The notes under the pieces are model-generated. The model was given only the letters and a program-made list of their open reading frames with translations. It was not told where the DNA came from and ran no database searches. DNA of 64,000 nucleotides from Pagrus major (lineage: Eukaryota > Chordata > Actinopteri > Spariformes > Sparidae): the NCBI RefSeq assembly GCF_040436345.1, contig NC_133227.1:22008671-22072670 (forward strand). Direction: 5' to 3'. Each line of letters opens with the position of its first letter. Position 1 is the first letter of the stretch. Made by a program: the position numbers and the translations under genes. Below are positions 16,401 to 29,289 of this stretch, piece after piece.

Positions 16401-16928
16401 AAAAGAACAGCACTTCTTAATCAAAAATCATGTTTTTCTGCAGCCAGTGAGGCTCATTTACTTCTAACTGTTCATGCCTCAAAGCCATGCCACGCCAAAT
16501 ACAAATTAGAGTGTCAAATGTACCATGAAAAGGTACTTTTTCAGTGGCTTAAGTCCAAAAAAGGTTTCCTACTATATGTTAACCTCCATACCAGTGGTTG
16601 CAAAGCATGCATTCATTCATGAGGGGCGGTTAGTTAAACATGGATGCGATAATATTTTTATGGCAACATGTGGTTTTCTCCTGGGTGACTGACTGAACCA
16701 TTTTTAGAGAGAAAAAAGGGACCAGAATACCAAACTGGAGCTGATTGTGAGACGTAGTTTTAAACTTGTTTTGACTGTGCAGTCACTATTAATTCTATTC
16801 ATGGACAGGCCTGATGTGTGGTCTGTTTTTGAGGGCTGGGGTTGTAATTAACAGTGCAGGAAAGGATATTGGTTTACTTAAGACCTGCTTTTGCGAGGCT
16901 ACAAAGCTTTCTTGTCGCTAACCCCAAC

Positions 16929-17142
16929 TTTAAAAGGGACACTATGAGTTTTGAAGAAGAAATTCAAACAATTACAATTATAAAGGATGAAATAAGAAAT
17001 ATGTATTTTTTCCATAACTGAATAAACAAGCTGTTCTCAGAGGAGAATAAGGTCCCCAGAACTCTGTTTGAAGCTACAAAGGTGGCAGGGTCCGCCAAGT
17101 ATAAACAAAGTAAGACTGTATGAAATTGTGTTGTCCTTTAAA
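16929..17142. mobile_element. GGCGGACCCTGCC-family small transposon, copy 1
   Basis: Ends with TTAAAAGGGACACTATGAG on the left and the complement of TTTAAAGGACAACA on the right. The interior carries GAATAAACAAGCTGTTCTC, then AAGGTGGCAGGGTCCGCC. The same interior recurs at 23.8-24.2, 33.5-33.7 and 33.7-33.9 kb. No protein-coding capacity, so a non-autonomous element. Confidence 0.75.
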
Positions 17143-18486
17143 GTCAGCTTGTTTTGTCATGAAATAAAACAATCTAAAATTCTAACAACTACTAAAAGAG
17201 TCGTTCTTGCTCTGAAAGAGTTTACCATGATGTCTTCTGCAGTAGCAACTTGACTGCGTGAAAGCATGAATTTATGCACTTGACTGGGCGTGAAGCACAT
17301 AACAGAGCTCACAAAGTTCAAACTGAACAACCAAAGGATGGTGTCTTGAGTCTTTTTAAGGTTATGAAAGTTTTTAAGTCAAAAAACAAAATGTCCCACA
17401 TCCAAAACCTTGAACCCCAAAGTCTTCATCAGGAAGAAGGTCAGTGAAATCATAATGTGCCACAGAGAGCCTTGAAAGAACATAACCTACACTTACACTG
17501 CTCTCGTCAATCATTCTTAGTCATGGAAGGCCTTGAGCAATATTTCATGAATCTCACGACAGATGAGCTATACGTCCTGTCTGCAGCAAGTAACAACAGA
17601 TTGGAGGGCTTATGAATACAGCGTGCTGATAAAACCAAGCTCAGACAGGTAGTGCAAGATTCCAGATATTTAGAGGAACTCTATCTAGAACTGATCTCAA
17701 ATAACTTCCAGTCAACAGCACGCTGACAAACGTTTCCTGAGAATGGTTTGAGTCTTCGACCACCAGCTTTTTAGACGTCCATAACTACCTGCAGTATACA
17801 GATATGGGGACAAGGATTAGGCAATTCCGTCAGTGCCATAACAGCGTCATCACAAAGATGACGAGGACTCCCACCCACACCCACCCAGCAGGGCTCCTAT
17901 CAGTCAACTGTAGGCCCAGCTGGTCTCTGAGATTAGGACCAGAGTTTCAGGGAGCACTGTCGCTCGTCTCAGTAACAACACTTCAACATACGCCTTGTGG
18001 CACTTCCATATTCTAAATTAAGACGGTACTGTTTCACATTGCACTTGTGGCTTTCTTTTGAAAAGAGGATGTTGCAACCTGTGCCTCCTCCTCCTCCCCC
18101 CCTCACTGACGACACCCAGAGTGTTTGTCTTTCACTTAACTGAAGGGGATAATCATGTTCAAGTGATTTCTCCATAAGCCTTTCACTCGCGCTCCACCAT
18201 CTGTCATTACAAGTCAGACCAGCGACACTCGTCCTACTTAGTGCTATAAAGGAATCCAGTTGTCCTATAACATCTGGCAAATATCAGCAAAGGCATGAAA
18301 TGACAGATTTTTTCGAATCTAACTTAAATCTATAAAAAGGCAAAACTGGTTCAAGTGGATCCGATCGTTTCCAAAATGGCTCCTGGGATGATTCTGATTG
18401 TACCCAACGGTCATTGGGTCAACAACCATTGCTGCAAATTGTCTTGGCTATCTAACCTGCTGTTCTCTCCTTTTGAAAACAAAAGT

Positions 18487-18930
18487 AGAGCTGGAACAAT
18501 TACTTGATTAGTTGTTACCTATTAAGTTAATCTGCAACTATTTTGATAATCAAAATTCCCCGATTCACACGAAGCCCTCTAAGGGTCATGGCGAGATTTT
18601 CTTAGGACTACTTTTGAGTTACCTTGCAATATTTTTTGTGTTCTCTCGCAATACTTTTGCATCTCTGGGCTTGTTAGATCGAGCAGAACAGGATGGGTGG
18701 AGGAGCAGCGGCAGGGCAGCCCGGCGGCAGTGGACAGCTGGCCTGTCTGCCCTCCCGAACAAGCCCTGAATATTTTTGGGTTGTGGACAAAACAAGACAT
18801 TTGAGGACATCATCTTGGGCTTTGGGAAACACTGGTCAACATTTTTCACAATTCTCCGACATTCTATAGCTCAAACTACTAATCAATTTGTTCTGAAAAT
18901 AATCACCAGATTCATCAACAATGAAAATCT
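18487..18930. mobile_element. small non-autonomous transposon with ATTA/TAAT-rich ends
   Basis: Begins GAGCTGGAACAATTACTTGA and ends with a related inverted stretch around AATAATCACCAGATTCATCA. The core GTGGACAAAACAAGACATTT recurs near 36.57 kb. Interspersed teleost elements of the form GCTGCAACGATTAATCGATT... have this layout. No coding sequence. Confidence 0.6.
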
Positions 18931-21561
18931 TCTTTTTTTTTTTTCTTCAAAACATGCCACTTGCAGTTTGCACTCTTTGACTCCAGCAACACCGAAACCA
19001 AAAGTAATTCTGAACATTCAGTCTGAATCAACAGTTCTACAGTATGTAGGAAACTACACACAAACAATTCCTCTACCACAGTTTAAGTCCAGGTTGAGCA
19101 CAATGCCTTTTACATTACAGACCAACGGGGATAAGATGAACTGTGGTTTTCATCCCATGATGAGAATCTGACGATGCGTAACCTCACAGCTTGCGCGTGT
19201 CCATGGAAACATTTCACCTGCGGCAGCAGGGCAATGTGCTCAGTGGCACGTGGCCCATTAATTAGTGAGGGGAACCATACAAGTCCTCTGTTTCATGCTT
19301 CAGCTGCAGCCACACACCTTCACACACATGCACACACTCTTCCCAGCAAGTGCAAGCATGCATAGGCAGACATCTACAAGACAAAGAAAGCATCCTATGA
19401 CACACCTGGAAGACAGGAAGTGAGACAGTCTACTGTCATACCTTTAAGCCTGAGAGAAACTGAAGGTGGTTTTGGTCTAAGAAGACCTGACAGAGAGACA
19501 AAAAGATCAGTGGTGATTTTAAAGAATCACCACAGCATTGTGGTTGTGAGATTGGGTGTCTGCAGAACATGTTGCAACATTCGAGCAATGTGTCAAAAGA
19601 ATTACAACATGCACTATAATGACAAACGTAAGTTCAATCAAATCAAAGTGCAATTTGGATCTAAAAGTAGCACTAAAAAACATGATGATTATGCAGTCAG
19701 TCTTCTACATGTTCACTGGAAGCTAATCAGCAGTTACTAGTAAAGTTAAATAGTTGTTTTTCGGTCCATGACAAGATGTGTTCATTAAACTGGATCCAAG
19801 GGGAAGGCCACATTTCCTACATTTAGATCCAGGTCAAAAGTGTTTCTGTTTAACTACTGTACGTCACTGTCGCACTAACGTTGGACAGTGATACCTGTGA
19901 CACAGAAAACCTGAGAATGTCAACAGCTTGTTTGTGCACACGTGGGTTTACTTCTGCGTGGCTTACCTGTATTTAAAAATGAATATTCCTTATTTGCTTA
20001 ATATATTTGTTTTTAATATATTCATTTCTTATTCAAAAAGAATATTTTAATCAACAACTAGACATGTCCAATTATTTTCATTTTTCATCTTTCAAGTCTT
20101 CTTAACCATGTGATGAAACAATGTCCCGGAGTTTACCTAAAGAGCAATGTCACCTTTAATGTGAATAACTTGTGTAAGGTCACAACTATGCTATATTTCA
20201 CCAACAAAAAAAGAGCACAATAAAACTGATAAACTGATCTTTGACTGCTCATCTGCAGTGGACTGTATCAACAACAAAAAAGTAAAGTTGCACCGACAGA
20301 ATGAAACTGAAAATAAAGTGGAACGTATCGAATGACAGAGGGATTATGTTGCATTTTATTCTTTCACTGTGTTCCTGCTCGATTTGTCCCTAACACTCCT
20401 CTCAAAGGAACAAAGTGAGTTGTTATTTTCCCCAATGGTGACATTAACCTTTGGAGAGTCAGTTTGTACTCACTGTACAATTAGGCCTGTGGCCCAATCT
20501 GAAAGACAGATGCTGGAAACAACAGGAGCTAAGAAGGGGACAAGAGTTCTTCTATACATGAAGAACCAATCAGTATTCCTCGTCTGCTGCCTGTCACACA
20601 TCCAACACCCAGCTTTCTAGTTCACTTCTGCCCCCAACAGTCTGATAAGCAGCTGATTTCACTTGCGACAGCGATATGGAGCCTCCTCCCCCTCACGCCT
20701 GCTCGATCAAACACTTTAACGACGGAAAACATGTGCGATCCACCACTCGAGACCTTTCACTCCCACAGACGGGTTGAATATTCTGAGGTTCAGGAGCTGT
20801 GAGAGGAAGTCGTCCCCTGATGGAGTCCCACGACTTCCTCTCTTGGCCGTCATCTGCTCCCACTCCGCCCTCCCTCCCTCTGTCTGTCCCTCGCCTCCAT
20901 CTGACAGATGCAGGTGTGGAGCTGTCCTCCTCCAAACCACTCGAGGAGAGGAAACAGAAGCCAAAGAGGCTTGACATTTGTAGAGGAAAGACGTTCTAAT
21001 GCCTAAGAAGGCTTGACAATTATTCAAGTGTTTGACACACAGATGAGCCACAGATCATCTGAGCCTTTCAGTTTGAAAAATCTAAGACTTCCTGTATCAG
21101 TCAGCTTCTTTCTTCACGAAACAAAGTGAAAGCACTGTTTGTTTTCATGCCTGCTTCACATGTGCTTCTGCCATATTTTTCTCTGTGCTGTCAAAAGACC
21201 ATCCACAGGACGTCTCACATGCTCCACTCTGATCAAAAGATACATTATAGAACAACTTATGTAATGCTTAACTCAGACCTCCGGCTAAATAAGCAAAGCC
21301 GGAATGATGATCTTTCACTGTATGTATGCTCTCCAGCAAAAACAAATACCTAAATAAGGTGGAGTCCCCTGAAAAGAGTACGTTTTCTGTTCGGTGCAGA
21401 GCTCTGGTGAGGCATCACTTCTTCCACTGAGGCCCCCGATGTGTCAAAGACTTTCACTGTGCTCCGCTGGGCAGCGCACACACAGAGCGCCTGTGCCATG
21501 CTGCACAGAGCGGACAGAGCAGCTAACACATCCAGATTAAATAACTCCTCGGAGCCAAATG

Positions 21562-21585
21562 TGCTGCTGCTGCTGCTGCTGCTGC
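21562..21585. repeat. (TGC)8 trinucleotide run
   Basis: Eight TGC units followed directly by AGCAG, giving a small self-complementary CTG/CAG structure in stk10 intron 1. Confidence 0.95.
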
Positions 21586-21689
21586 AGCAGAGGTTGGAGA
21601 GGAGAGGAGAGGACGGAACTAATGAAGAGTGCTTTCACTGTCACCGGACTCACAGCAAGTGAGTCAGGGATTGTAGATTTCTCTAACCT

Positions 21690-22110
21690 GGGACAAAATA
21701 TCGATACGGCAATGTATTGTGATACTTCCTCTTGCTATACGATTATCGATACGCTGGCGCCAAATATCACCTGTAGCAAATTGAGGGATGATTGACAGCA
21801 CATGAACATGGACAAGTTGCAGTCAGTGTGTGGGATAGAGAGGCACTAAGCCAAGACTTTTTGAACATTGTTTTCACTCAGTGTCAGATTTGGCACTTTG
21901 GGCTGGCGGTCGGCCCGTCCTACAATCCCAAAGTGTCCGTTTTTGACAAGTTGGGAATGAAACTCTCAACCTTTCTTACAAATAGGACATTTAAGGGGTA
22001 TCTTGCAGTCTTCAGTTAGACAGAAATAATGATGTATCAATAGATGATTGTCTTGCAATGTATCGATTACTGCAGAATCGCTGTATCGTGATACTATCGT
22101 TATCGTGAGT
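21690..22110. repeat. possible small transposon with ATCGATAC-type ends
   Basis: Both ends carry clusters of ATCGATAC, GTGATAC and CGTGATACTATCG motifs in opposed orientation (about 21.70-21.76 and 22.04-22.11 kb). The layout suggests a decayed inverted-repeat element, but the ends cannot be fixed by eye. Confidence 0.4.
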
Positions 22111-22487
22111 TACTCTGTGATTCCCACCCCTGTTCTTTACTGCAGATGTTTTCAAGACAAATCACAAGAGAATGAGCGAGCACTTCAGTAAAAGTACAAT
22201 GATTTAAAATGGTCAAACTTAAGGAGAGGGGAAACGAGGAGTAAAACTGAAGATGAGGTGGATCTCTGCAGGAGGGCGCGAGCAATCTTTGACCCACATG
22301 TGTACAATGAATGATTGTTTCAACCTTTAATCCTCTGGGTGCAACAGTACGGAGGCTACCTGAGTTCGTTGTACAGTGAGACAACATAGTTGGAAATATT
22401 AGTCATAATCCAAACAATGCTGGGAAGGTGAAGCATCCATGGCAAGTAAATCACACCTTTGGAAATTTATGTAAGGGCTGTATCTTA

Positions 22488-23350
<863 letters not shown>

Positions 23351-23828
23351 GGGTCCTCAAACAGCTGGGCCATCAACAACACCTCTCAGCTTCTGTTGGA
23401 GATCCGAGGAATGCAGTCAGGAATTTATTACGACATTAATCTATTGTTCTCTCTCGTCCTACTGCATCACTGTGATGTCTGTGTTTGTTTATTTGTTTGT
23501 TTATCTGTTTGTTTGTTTTTATTATAGAACAAAACATGTGAGTTTCAGACTTTGGGTGTCTTTTCATCACAGTTTTGTTTTTAAATTAATGAATCGTTAC
23601 TTTAAATGATAACGTACCTGCACTGATTTCTACTGGTTTCTATTCTCTTCTCATTTAAACTACAGGCTCGTGTTTGAGCTCACTTGTTCCTTTAACCTGT
23701 ACAGGCAGTGCTGGAGCGCCCTCTGGTGGCGCGTTCAGCTCAGTGAGCCTCTACCTGTCGAGCACGTGCAAAACGACACGATTGAGGTTGCTGCTGAAAC
23801 GATAAGTCATCCGCTGACAGACATTTTG

Positions 23829-24190
23829 TTAAAGGAGCACTATGTAGTTTTGTGGCGGACCCTGCCACCTTTCTAGCTTCAAACAGTGTTCTGGACCTTA
23901 TTCTCCTCTGAGAACAGCTTGTTTATTCAGCTTTGGAAAAAATAAATATTTCTGAGTTTGTATTATTACCTTTTTAGTTTTGGAGAAGAAATTCAAACTC
24001 AGAATTTGAATATTTACAGTATTAATAAGGTAATAATACAAATTTAGAAATGTTTATCTTTTCCATAACTGAATAAACAAGCTGTTCTCAGAGGAGAATA
24101 AGGTCCAGAACACTGTTTGAAGCTAGAAAGGTGGCAGGGTCCGCCACATATAAACAAAGTAAATCTGTATGAAACATTGTTGTCCTTTAA
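23829..24190. mobile_element. GGCGGACCCTGCC-family element, copy 2, with long inverted arms
   Basis: Left arm about 23850-23940 reads TGGCGGACCCTGCCACCTTT, then TCTAGCTTCAAACAGTG and on to CAGCTTGTTTATTCAG. Right arm about 24065-24155 is its reverse complement with few mismatches. The outer ends are TTAAAGGAGCACTATGTAG and the complement of TTAAAGGACAACAATG. A palindrome of this length would extrude a stable hairpin. A further stretch at 24.20-24.33 kb ending GTGCACCTTTAA may be part of the same or a nested element. Confidence 0.8.
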
Positions 24191-25979
24191 GGTCAGTTTG
24201 TTTATTCAGATTATTCAGTCATGAAAACAATTTTTTGTTTTATTTACTTTGTTTAGGCATAAAACAATCAGTCAATGAAGATCTTTCTCTTCTAATTAAA
24301 ATTTCTTCTCCCAAACGTGCACCTTTAAACACTTCAGGGTTTTAACACTAACACCACCAACAAAGTTATAGAATCAGGGATGGTGGAGAAAGATTACTTA
24401 CTTTTGGAACAACATGCCTGATGCTCACGTGAAGTCTTCTTAACCTCAGGTGGAGTCTCTGATCATCTTTTTTAGCTCCGCCAAGGACGTTATGTTGTCA
24501 CCCGTTTGCTTGCTGGTTGCTTTGTCAGCATGATTACACAAAAACTACTGAATTGATTTCCAATAAACTTGGATGGAAGATGGGTCTCAGCCCAGAACAG
24601 ACCACATTCACTTTTGGTGTTGATCCAGATAAAGGGACTCTGTTTAACATTGGGAGATAGGGCGACATTTTGCATTTTTCCATCATGTTTCAACTTTTTT
24701 ATCTTCACTGCAATTTTGTCTTGCTTCACTTTGGCCCTTACTGTTTAACTTTCTGTTGTTATATTGCCTTCTGAGTATCCGGCTTTTGCTTTGTCTGCAT
24801 GTCAGAGCACTTTGTGAACTCTGTCTTTTAAAGGAGTAAGATACAGTCAGAGAAGTCCAGCTCTGAGGATCTACCGCTCTCTGTTCAATCATTGTTGTCA
24901 TTTTAATCTTCCACTGGTAGTTCTGAAATATTTTTCACTGACTTTCAGGTAACATTTCCCCTTCAGAACGCATAAATCATTTCAGAATGACACTCATTGA
25001 CCCTCATTTACAATCTCCTTCACATGAGCAGTTTTCTCTATTACCTCTATGGACAGATTAGCCGAACAATGAACTGCTGAATTAGCAATTATAGAGGATG
25101 ATTGGTGGCAGTGGAGTGATGTCATGCTTTGCTTGCTCATTAATTCAGCATTGAGCTGTTTAAATGAACCATTTTAGACATATACGTCTATTATCTCAGC
25201 TGTTCAACCACCTTGTTAAACGTTCTGTAGTATCGCTTTAAATTCTTGAAAAGAGAATCACAGCACTTCCTGTAAATCCCTACAGAACCTACAGTAAAGA
25301 GACACGCTCATGCAAGTCCACACAAGCCCACAGAGGTATCTGCTCACACTAATGACTCGTCACCATTGTGTGCGTGTGTATACTGTGTACGGTTCATATG
25401 ACTCCACAACTGTCCAACTCAATTAAACTACAGCATATGATGCCTTTTCTCACTTTACTTGACTTTGAGTCGGACAATAAATGGCGGCTGATGATGATTT
25501 AGAAATACACCGAAATGCCGGAGGGCCTGACGATAGAGACCTTTTGTTATGGAAGACATTTTGACAAGTCACAGTAGGACAAACCGAGGTGTTATTAATC
25601 AAATTAACGATGGTCGAATTCCATTTAGCGGCTTCACTTTCATGGTCCCGGTGTCCCTCATGCTCACCGTCACGCCTTAATGGGACACTTGAATCCAACA
25701 GAGCCATTGTTAATGTTATTAGTAACACCTGGGTGTTGAGAAAATGTCTGCTGCGTTCAGGCCTATCTTTAATAATCCTTCATATATAATTGATATTTTG
25801 CGAACTGGGACACGTGTGAACTCTCACCATGAAACACTGCATTTTGATTCACTACCAAGAACAAGTAAATAAGAGGTATTTTATCAGAAAAAAGTAAGAT
25901 AATATTGTGTGTATTGTGTTTTATTAATTTTGGATTATAGCACAGTATAAACAAAGCAAAGATCTTGAATTACACTGAT

Positions 25980-26340
25980 TATTGGCAGAGTTAATATAAT
26001 AAGTATATAAGTAAATTAACCATACTTTAAACATTGTACATTTATAATTAGTTAAAGATTAGTTAACAGTTATTTCACTATAAACAAACAATGAAATACT
26101 TTATAAACTATTTCTAAAGGAATTCTAAAGGTTTATAAACATCATTGCGACTTCATAACAGCCATCCAAATAATGTTTACAGATGAACTACACAGTTACA
26201 AAGTAGTATAAACATCTGTTGCAGCTTCATGATAAATGAAATGCCTTTATAAATGTTCATTAAGCATTTACAAACAGAAGTTTAACTATACATTTTCCAC
26301 TTATTAATGATAGTTGTTATGAAGTGTTACAGATTGTCAG
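25980..26340. repeat. AT-rich interspersed repeat
   Basis: A stretch of repeated words such as TTTATAAA, TTCATTAAGCATTTA and TTATTAATGATAGTTGTTATG. It resembles the 49.7-50.05 and 53.27-53.85 kb stretches in style. No coding sequence; boundaries approximate. Confidence 0.4.
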
Positions 26341-26704
26341 AAGACTTGACAGTATTGCATTGTATATACTGTGAAGCTGCGACAATTATAAATGCAGTAT
26401 AACACATCTGAAACATGAAACATCTGCTTTACTGGCTGGAGGAGAGAGGGATATATGAAATGTTTCCTCAACCAGGTTCCTTCGGAAAGATCCTGTAATT
26501 AGTAGCTATCAGCCCGACTGCGCTTAGAAAACAGATGATTAAAGTACATTTTGAAGGAACAAAACCATAGATTTGACTTTAACATCATTCTTGCGTCTTT
26601 AAATATTGAAGACGCCTGAAGAATATACATAGAAGGACTATTATTCCTGGGTTGTTCTTTCACACTCCTTGAGCAGACATCTTTTCATTTCAGGATCCGG
26701 TATG

Positions 26705-26749
26705 TTAGCGCTCCAGCGCAGCACAGTCATGGGTCGTGAACGCCAGCTC
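26705..26749 (-). CDS. cytl1: cytl1 terminal coding exon 4
   Basis: A CCCCCCAG acceptor precedes GAG. The exon encodes ELAFTTHDCAALER, then TAA. It aligns with DLVFLLDDCNALEYPI of human CYTL1 and provides the sixth cysteine. The protein stops almost directly after ALE, so the mammalian C-terminal extension of about ten residues is missing. Confidence 0.85.
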   Translation of the reverse strand, partial: ELAFTTHDCAALER

Positions 26750-27629
26750 CTGGGGGGTGAAATAAGTGGGTAAAGATGGTGCAGATTAGTAAGATGTATA
26801 TTCAGGATTCATAATTCTTATGTTGTAAGGAGCTCATCCACTAAATACACTGTTATCTGGACTGAAACTGCAAGATTCAAGATTAACTCTATTTGAATCT
26901 GGCTTCCGCTCGCGCTGCATAAAAAAACATTTCACCTACATAAAAGGTTAAAGATACTATTCCCAAGGGGAAAATCAAGTGTATACTCACAGTCCATTTA
27001 CTGTATTTCCAGTCTATAAGTAGAGCTCACCCTGTTTCTGTTATTGAAGCTGAGTTGAAACGACCCTCATGAGGGTGAATTAACTGTAACCCTTTGGCAA
27101 GACATGGTGGCCTGGTCGTCTGCAGGTCAGACAGGTCATGTCAGCCTGTCGGCCGCAGACTCAGACGCGTCTGCCCTCGCTGCTCAGGTGAGCGGGGATC
27201 AAATATCCACAGAGCACAGAACATTTTTTAATAATCTGCATCATAAACCCTGTTTAATCCTGTGAAATGACTCACCGAGCGACCCATTAACCAGCAGTCG
27301 GTTTGAACGCACCTCATCAGTGTTATTCTGTTCTTTTCACTCTCTGTTGCAACTTCTAACACTGCTGCTACTTCTTCAACTTTGACATCCTCAACCCACA
27401 GAGGAGTTTAATCTTTAACATATTCATTTCAAGATATTGGTATACATTCACATGCACAAATGAGGCTAAACATATGAGGTCTGTAACTGCAGTCGCTGCC
27501 AAAAAGGCACAGTCCCAAAAACAAAAGATACATTCCTGTACTTTCTACCTTAATGGCTTCATGGCACGTATCTTAATGGTGCCGCCTGAGTCTCATTGTG
27601 ATGACCTGATTCATTTATCTTTGTCTCAC
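26750..27629 (-). other. cytl1: cytl1 intron 3
   Basis: An 880-bp intron with GTGAGA donor and CAG acceptor. No repeat or gene is recognised. Confidence 0.85.
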
Positions 27630-27776
27630 CCCGTGACATTTCTCTGACATGAAGATGAAGAGCTGTCTCAGAGTGACACCCAGCTTCCTCACTTCTCTGG
27701 TGTAAGCACAGCGGCGCTGTCGCAGGCCCTCCACCAGGGAGATGTAGGTCCTTATTTTTTGCATCACACAGGAATT
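27630..27776 (-). CDS. cytl1: cytl1 coding exon 3
   Basis: 49 codons starting NSCVMQKIRTYISLVEGLRQ and ending FIFMSEKCHG. It supplies cysteines 69, 89 and 113 and aligns with the NYCVLDKLRDFV ... LYTIMNSFC part of human CYTL1. The acceptor is ATTCAG and the donor GTGAGA. Confidence 0.93.
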
Positions 27777-28007
27777 CTGAATGCAGGAGTAGCAATTAGT
27801 GTCCAAGAGCGTGATTTATAGCTGAGGCTACCACAGATGTTAGTGGAGAAGAGTTTAGGACAACCAGAGTGTGAAAGACAAACATCGATTAAAAAGTACC
27901 AATCAGGAAACATATTTTATTTTTGAAATATTTCTATCTAGTTACAATCTGATTCACATTAAAGAGGTTTTTGTTATATTAATGGGGAATTTTGAAGTCA
28001 TACTTAC

Positions 28008-28052
28008 ATGAACATCGAGGTAGAGATCTGGCATGTGTGACATGCAGTAACT
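28008..28052 (-). CDS. cytl1: cytl1 coding exon 2 (micro-exon)
   Basis: A 45-nt exon encoding SYCMSHMPDLYLDVH, between a TTTTAG acceptor and a GTAAGT donor. It aligns with CVRYLPRLYLDIH of human CYTL1 and supplies cysteine 54. Found by homology and phase rather than by length. Confidence 0.93.
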
Positions 28053-28373
28053 CTAAAAGACAAAAACAACAGAGGGAAGTTTTAAAATTCAACATTGGCA
28101 GGTAATCTAACATAGTTTTTAATACCCATATAGATTTGTTCACATTTAGCCTCCTATGCTTTGATTTGATTGGATTTAACTGATGTATTATTGCATATTT
28201 GTGTCTAGATAATGAATAAAAGAATAAAATAACTTCAGTCTTCAATATGGTCCTCAATACAACATATATAACAAGCTATAAAATGTAGAACAATAAGACA
28301 ATATACAATATATAACAACAATATAGAAAGCAAGAAAAAATCTTCAAAAGTGACAAACCAGCAGCTGACTTAC
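28053..28373 (-). other. cytl1: cytl1 intron 1
   Basis: A 321-bp AT-rich intron with GTAAGT donor and TTTTAG acceptor. Intron 2 (27777-28007) is shorter, 231 bp. Confidence 0.85.
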
Positions 28374-28526
28374 AGTTTCGTAGCCCCACTTTAAATCTGC
28401 AGCCCACTCGGTGAGCTCTCGTGCCATGCTCAGCACCTTGCTGTAGCATGTTGGCGGGATGAAAGGGTAGCTCAGCACCAGCGGCAACAAGGACGAAACA
28501 ATCAACAAGTGCTTAAAGATCGCCAT
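28374..28526 (-). CDS. cytl1: cytl1 coding exon 1 (signal peptide)
   Basis: 51 codons starting MAIFKHLLIVSSLLPLVLSY, a positively charged then hydrophobic leader typical of a signal peptide. Cleavage is likely near LSY or just before PFIPP (inference). PPTCYSKVLSMARELTEWAA follows; PPTCYS is the family motif. The start codon has G at -3 and +4. The donor ACT then GTAAGT is phase 0. Confidence 0.93.
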
Positions 28527-28824
28527 GACTCACTGACACCTTCTGCACCTTCTGACAGAAACCTCTGTTTTGTTTGTTTGTGTCGCACACGCAGCCACGT
28601 ATGCATGTGGACAGCTCTTAACACACCCTCTGTTTACGCCAAAATAATTATGCAACTGCAGGAGAATGACAGCCCATGACCCATTGTGTCAGATAAGACA
28701 GTACTCCTCTCTATGGAACAATCAAAACAGGCCTGAGGAGACAGTGGCCGGTGATTTTTCTGCCTCAGGGCAGCAGTCAGATCTTTGACTTATAGTGAAA
28801 TTTGATACCACAGTGTAGAAGTGC

Positions 28825-29289
28825 CAGTGTTGTGAAAAGTTCCCAAAAGTCATGCATTATTTTATATTATTACTTGGTAAAAGTAGAAGTCTCCCATACA
28901 AATAGTGCTTGAGTAAAAGTTTTAAATTGTCTGATGATAAATGTACTTAAGTCTCAAAAGTACAAGTGAAAGTTAAATATACAGATATTTAAATATATGT
29001 ATACTGTGTAGACCTATTAACAGCCGGGCCGATCAGATACAATATTCAGCACATCTCTGATTATGAGTATTAGTATTTTTGTTAGTCTAATAGCAGATAA
29101 AATAAATTGCATTAACAATCTTTAGCTTTGACACAGCATGCAATCTGCAAATAAATGTAGCAGAGTAAAAGCACAATATTGCCTACAAAATGCAGAAAAT
29201 GGAACTACTCAAGGGAAGTACCTCTGAACTACTCCTTTGTACTTAAGTGCAGCACTTGAGTAAATGTCCCAAGTTACATTCCATCACTG
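28825..29289. mobile_element. hAT-like non-autonomous element, copy 1
   Basis: Starts CAGTGTTGTGAAAAGTTCCC and ends with the complement of CAGTGATGGAATGTAACTTG. Inside are the words TACTTAAGT, AAGTAGAAGT and GAGTAAA typical of the abundant teleost CAGTGGTGGAA... family. No transposase. A further partial stretch of the same style continues to about 29.54 kb. Confidence 0.75.

Larger units (their letters stand above)
26705..28526 (-). other. cytl1: cytl1 gene, complete coding region in four exons
   Basis: Secreted cytokine-like protein 1. In mammals CYTL1 is a small secreted protein linked to cartilage and chondrocytes. The four exons (28526-28374, 28052-28008, 27776-27630, 26749-26705) are all phase 0, with GTAAGT, GTAAGT and GTGAGA donors and AG acceptors. 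They give 129 residues, against 136 in human. A hydrophobic leader (about residues 4-19) is followed by PPTCYS. Six cysteines sit at 27, 54, 69, 89, 113 and 124, matching the six in human order. Diagnostic matches are PPTCYS, MPDLYLDVHNSCVMQKIR (human LPRLYLDIHNYCVLDKLR) and the terminal DCAALE (human DDCNALE). The C-terminal extension after ALE in mammals is absent. The gene is divergent from stk32, as in human. Confidence 0.92.

Noticed and set aside
27559..28526. Chemokine assignment for the small secreted protein
   Set aside because: No CC or CXC chemokine cysteine pattern; PPTCYS, LYLDVHNSC and DCAALE identify cytl1.
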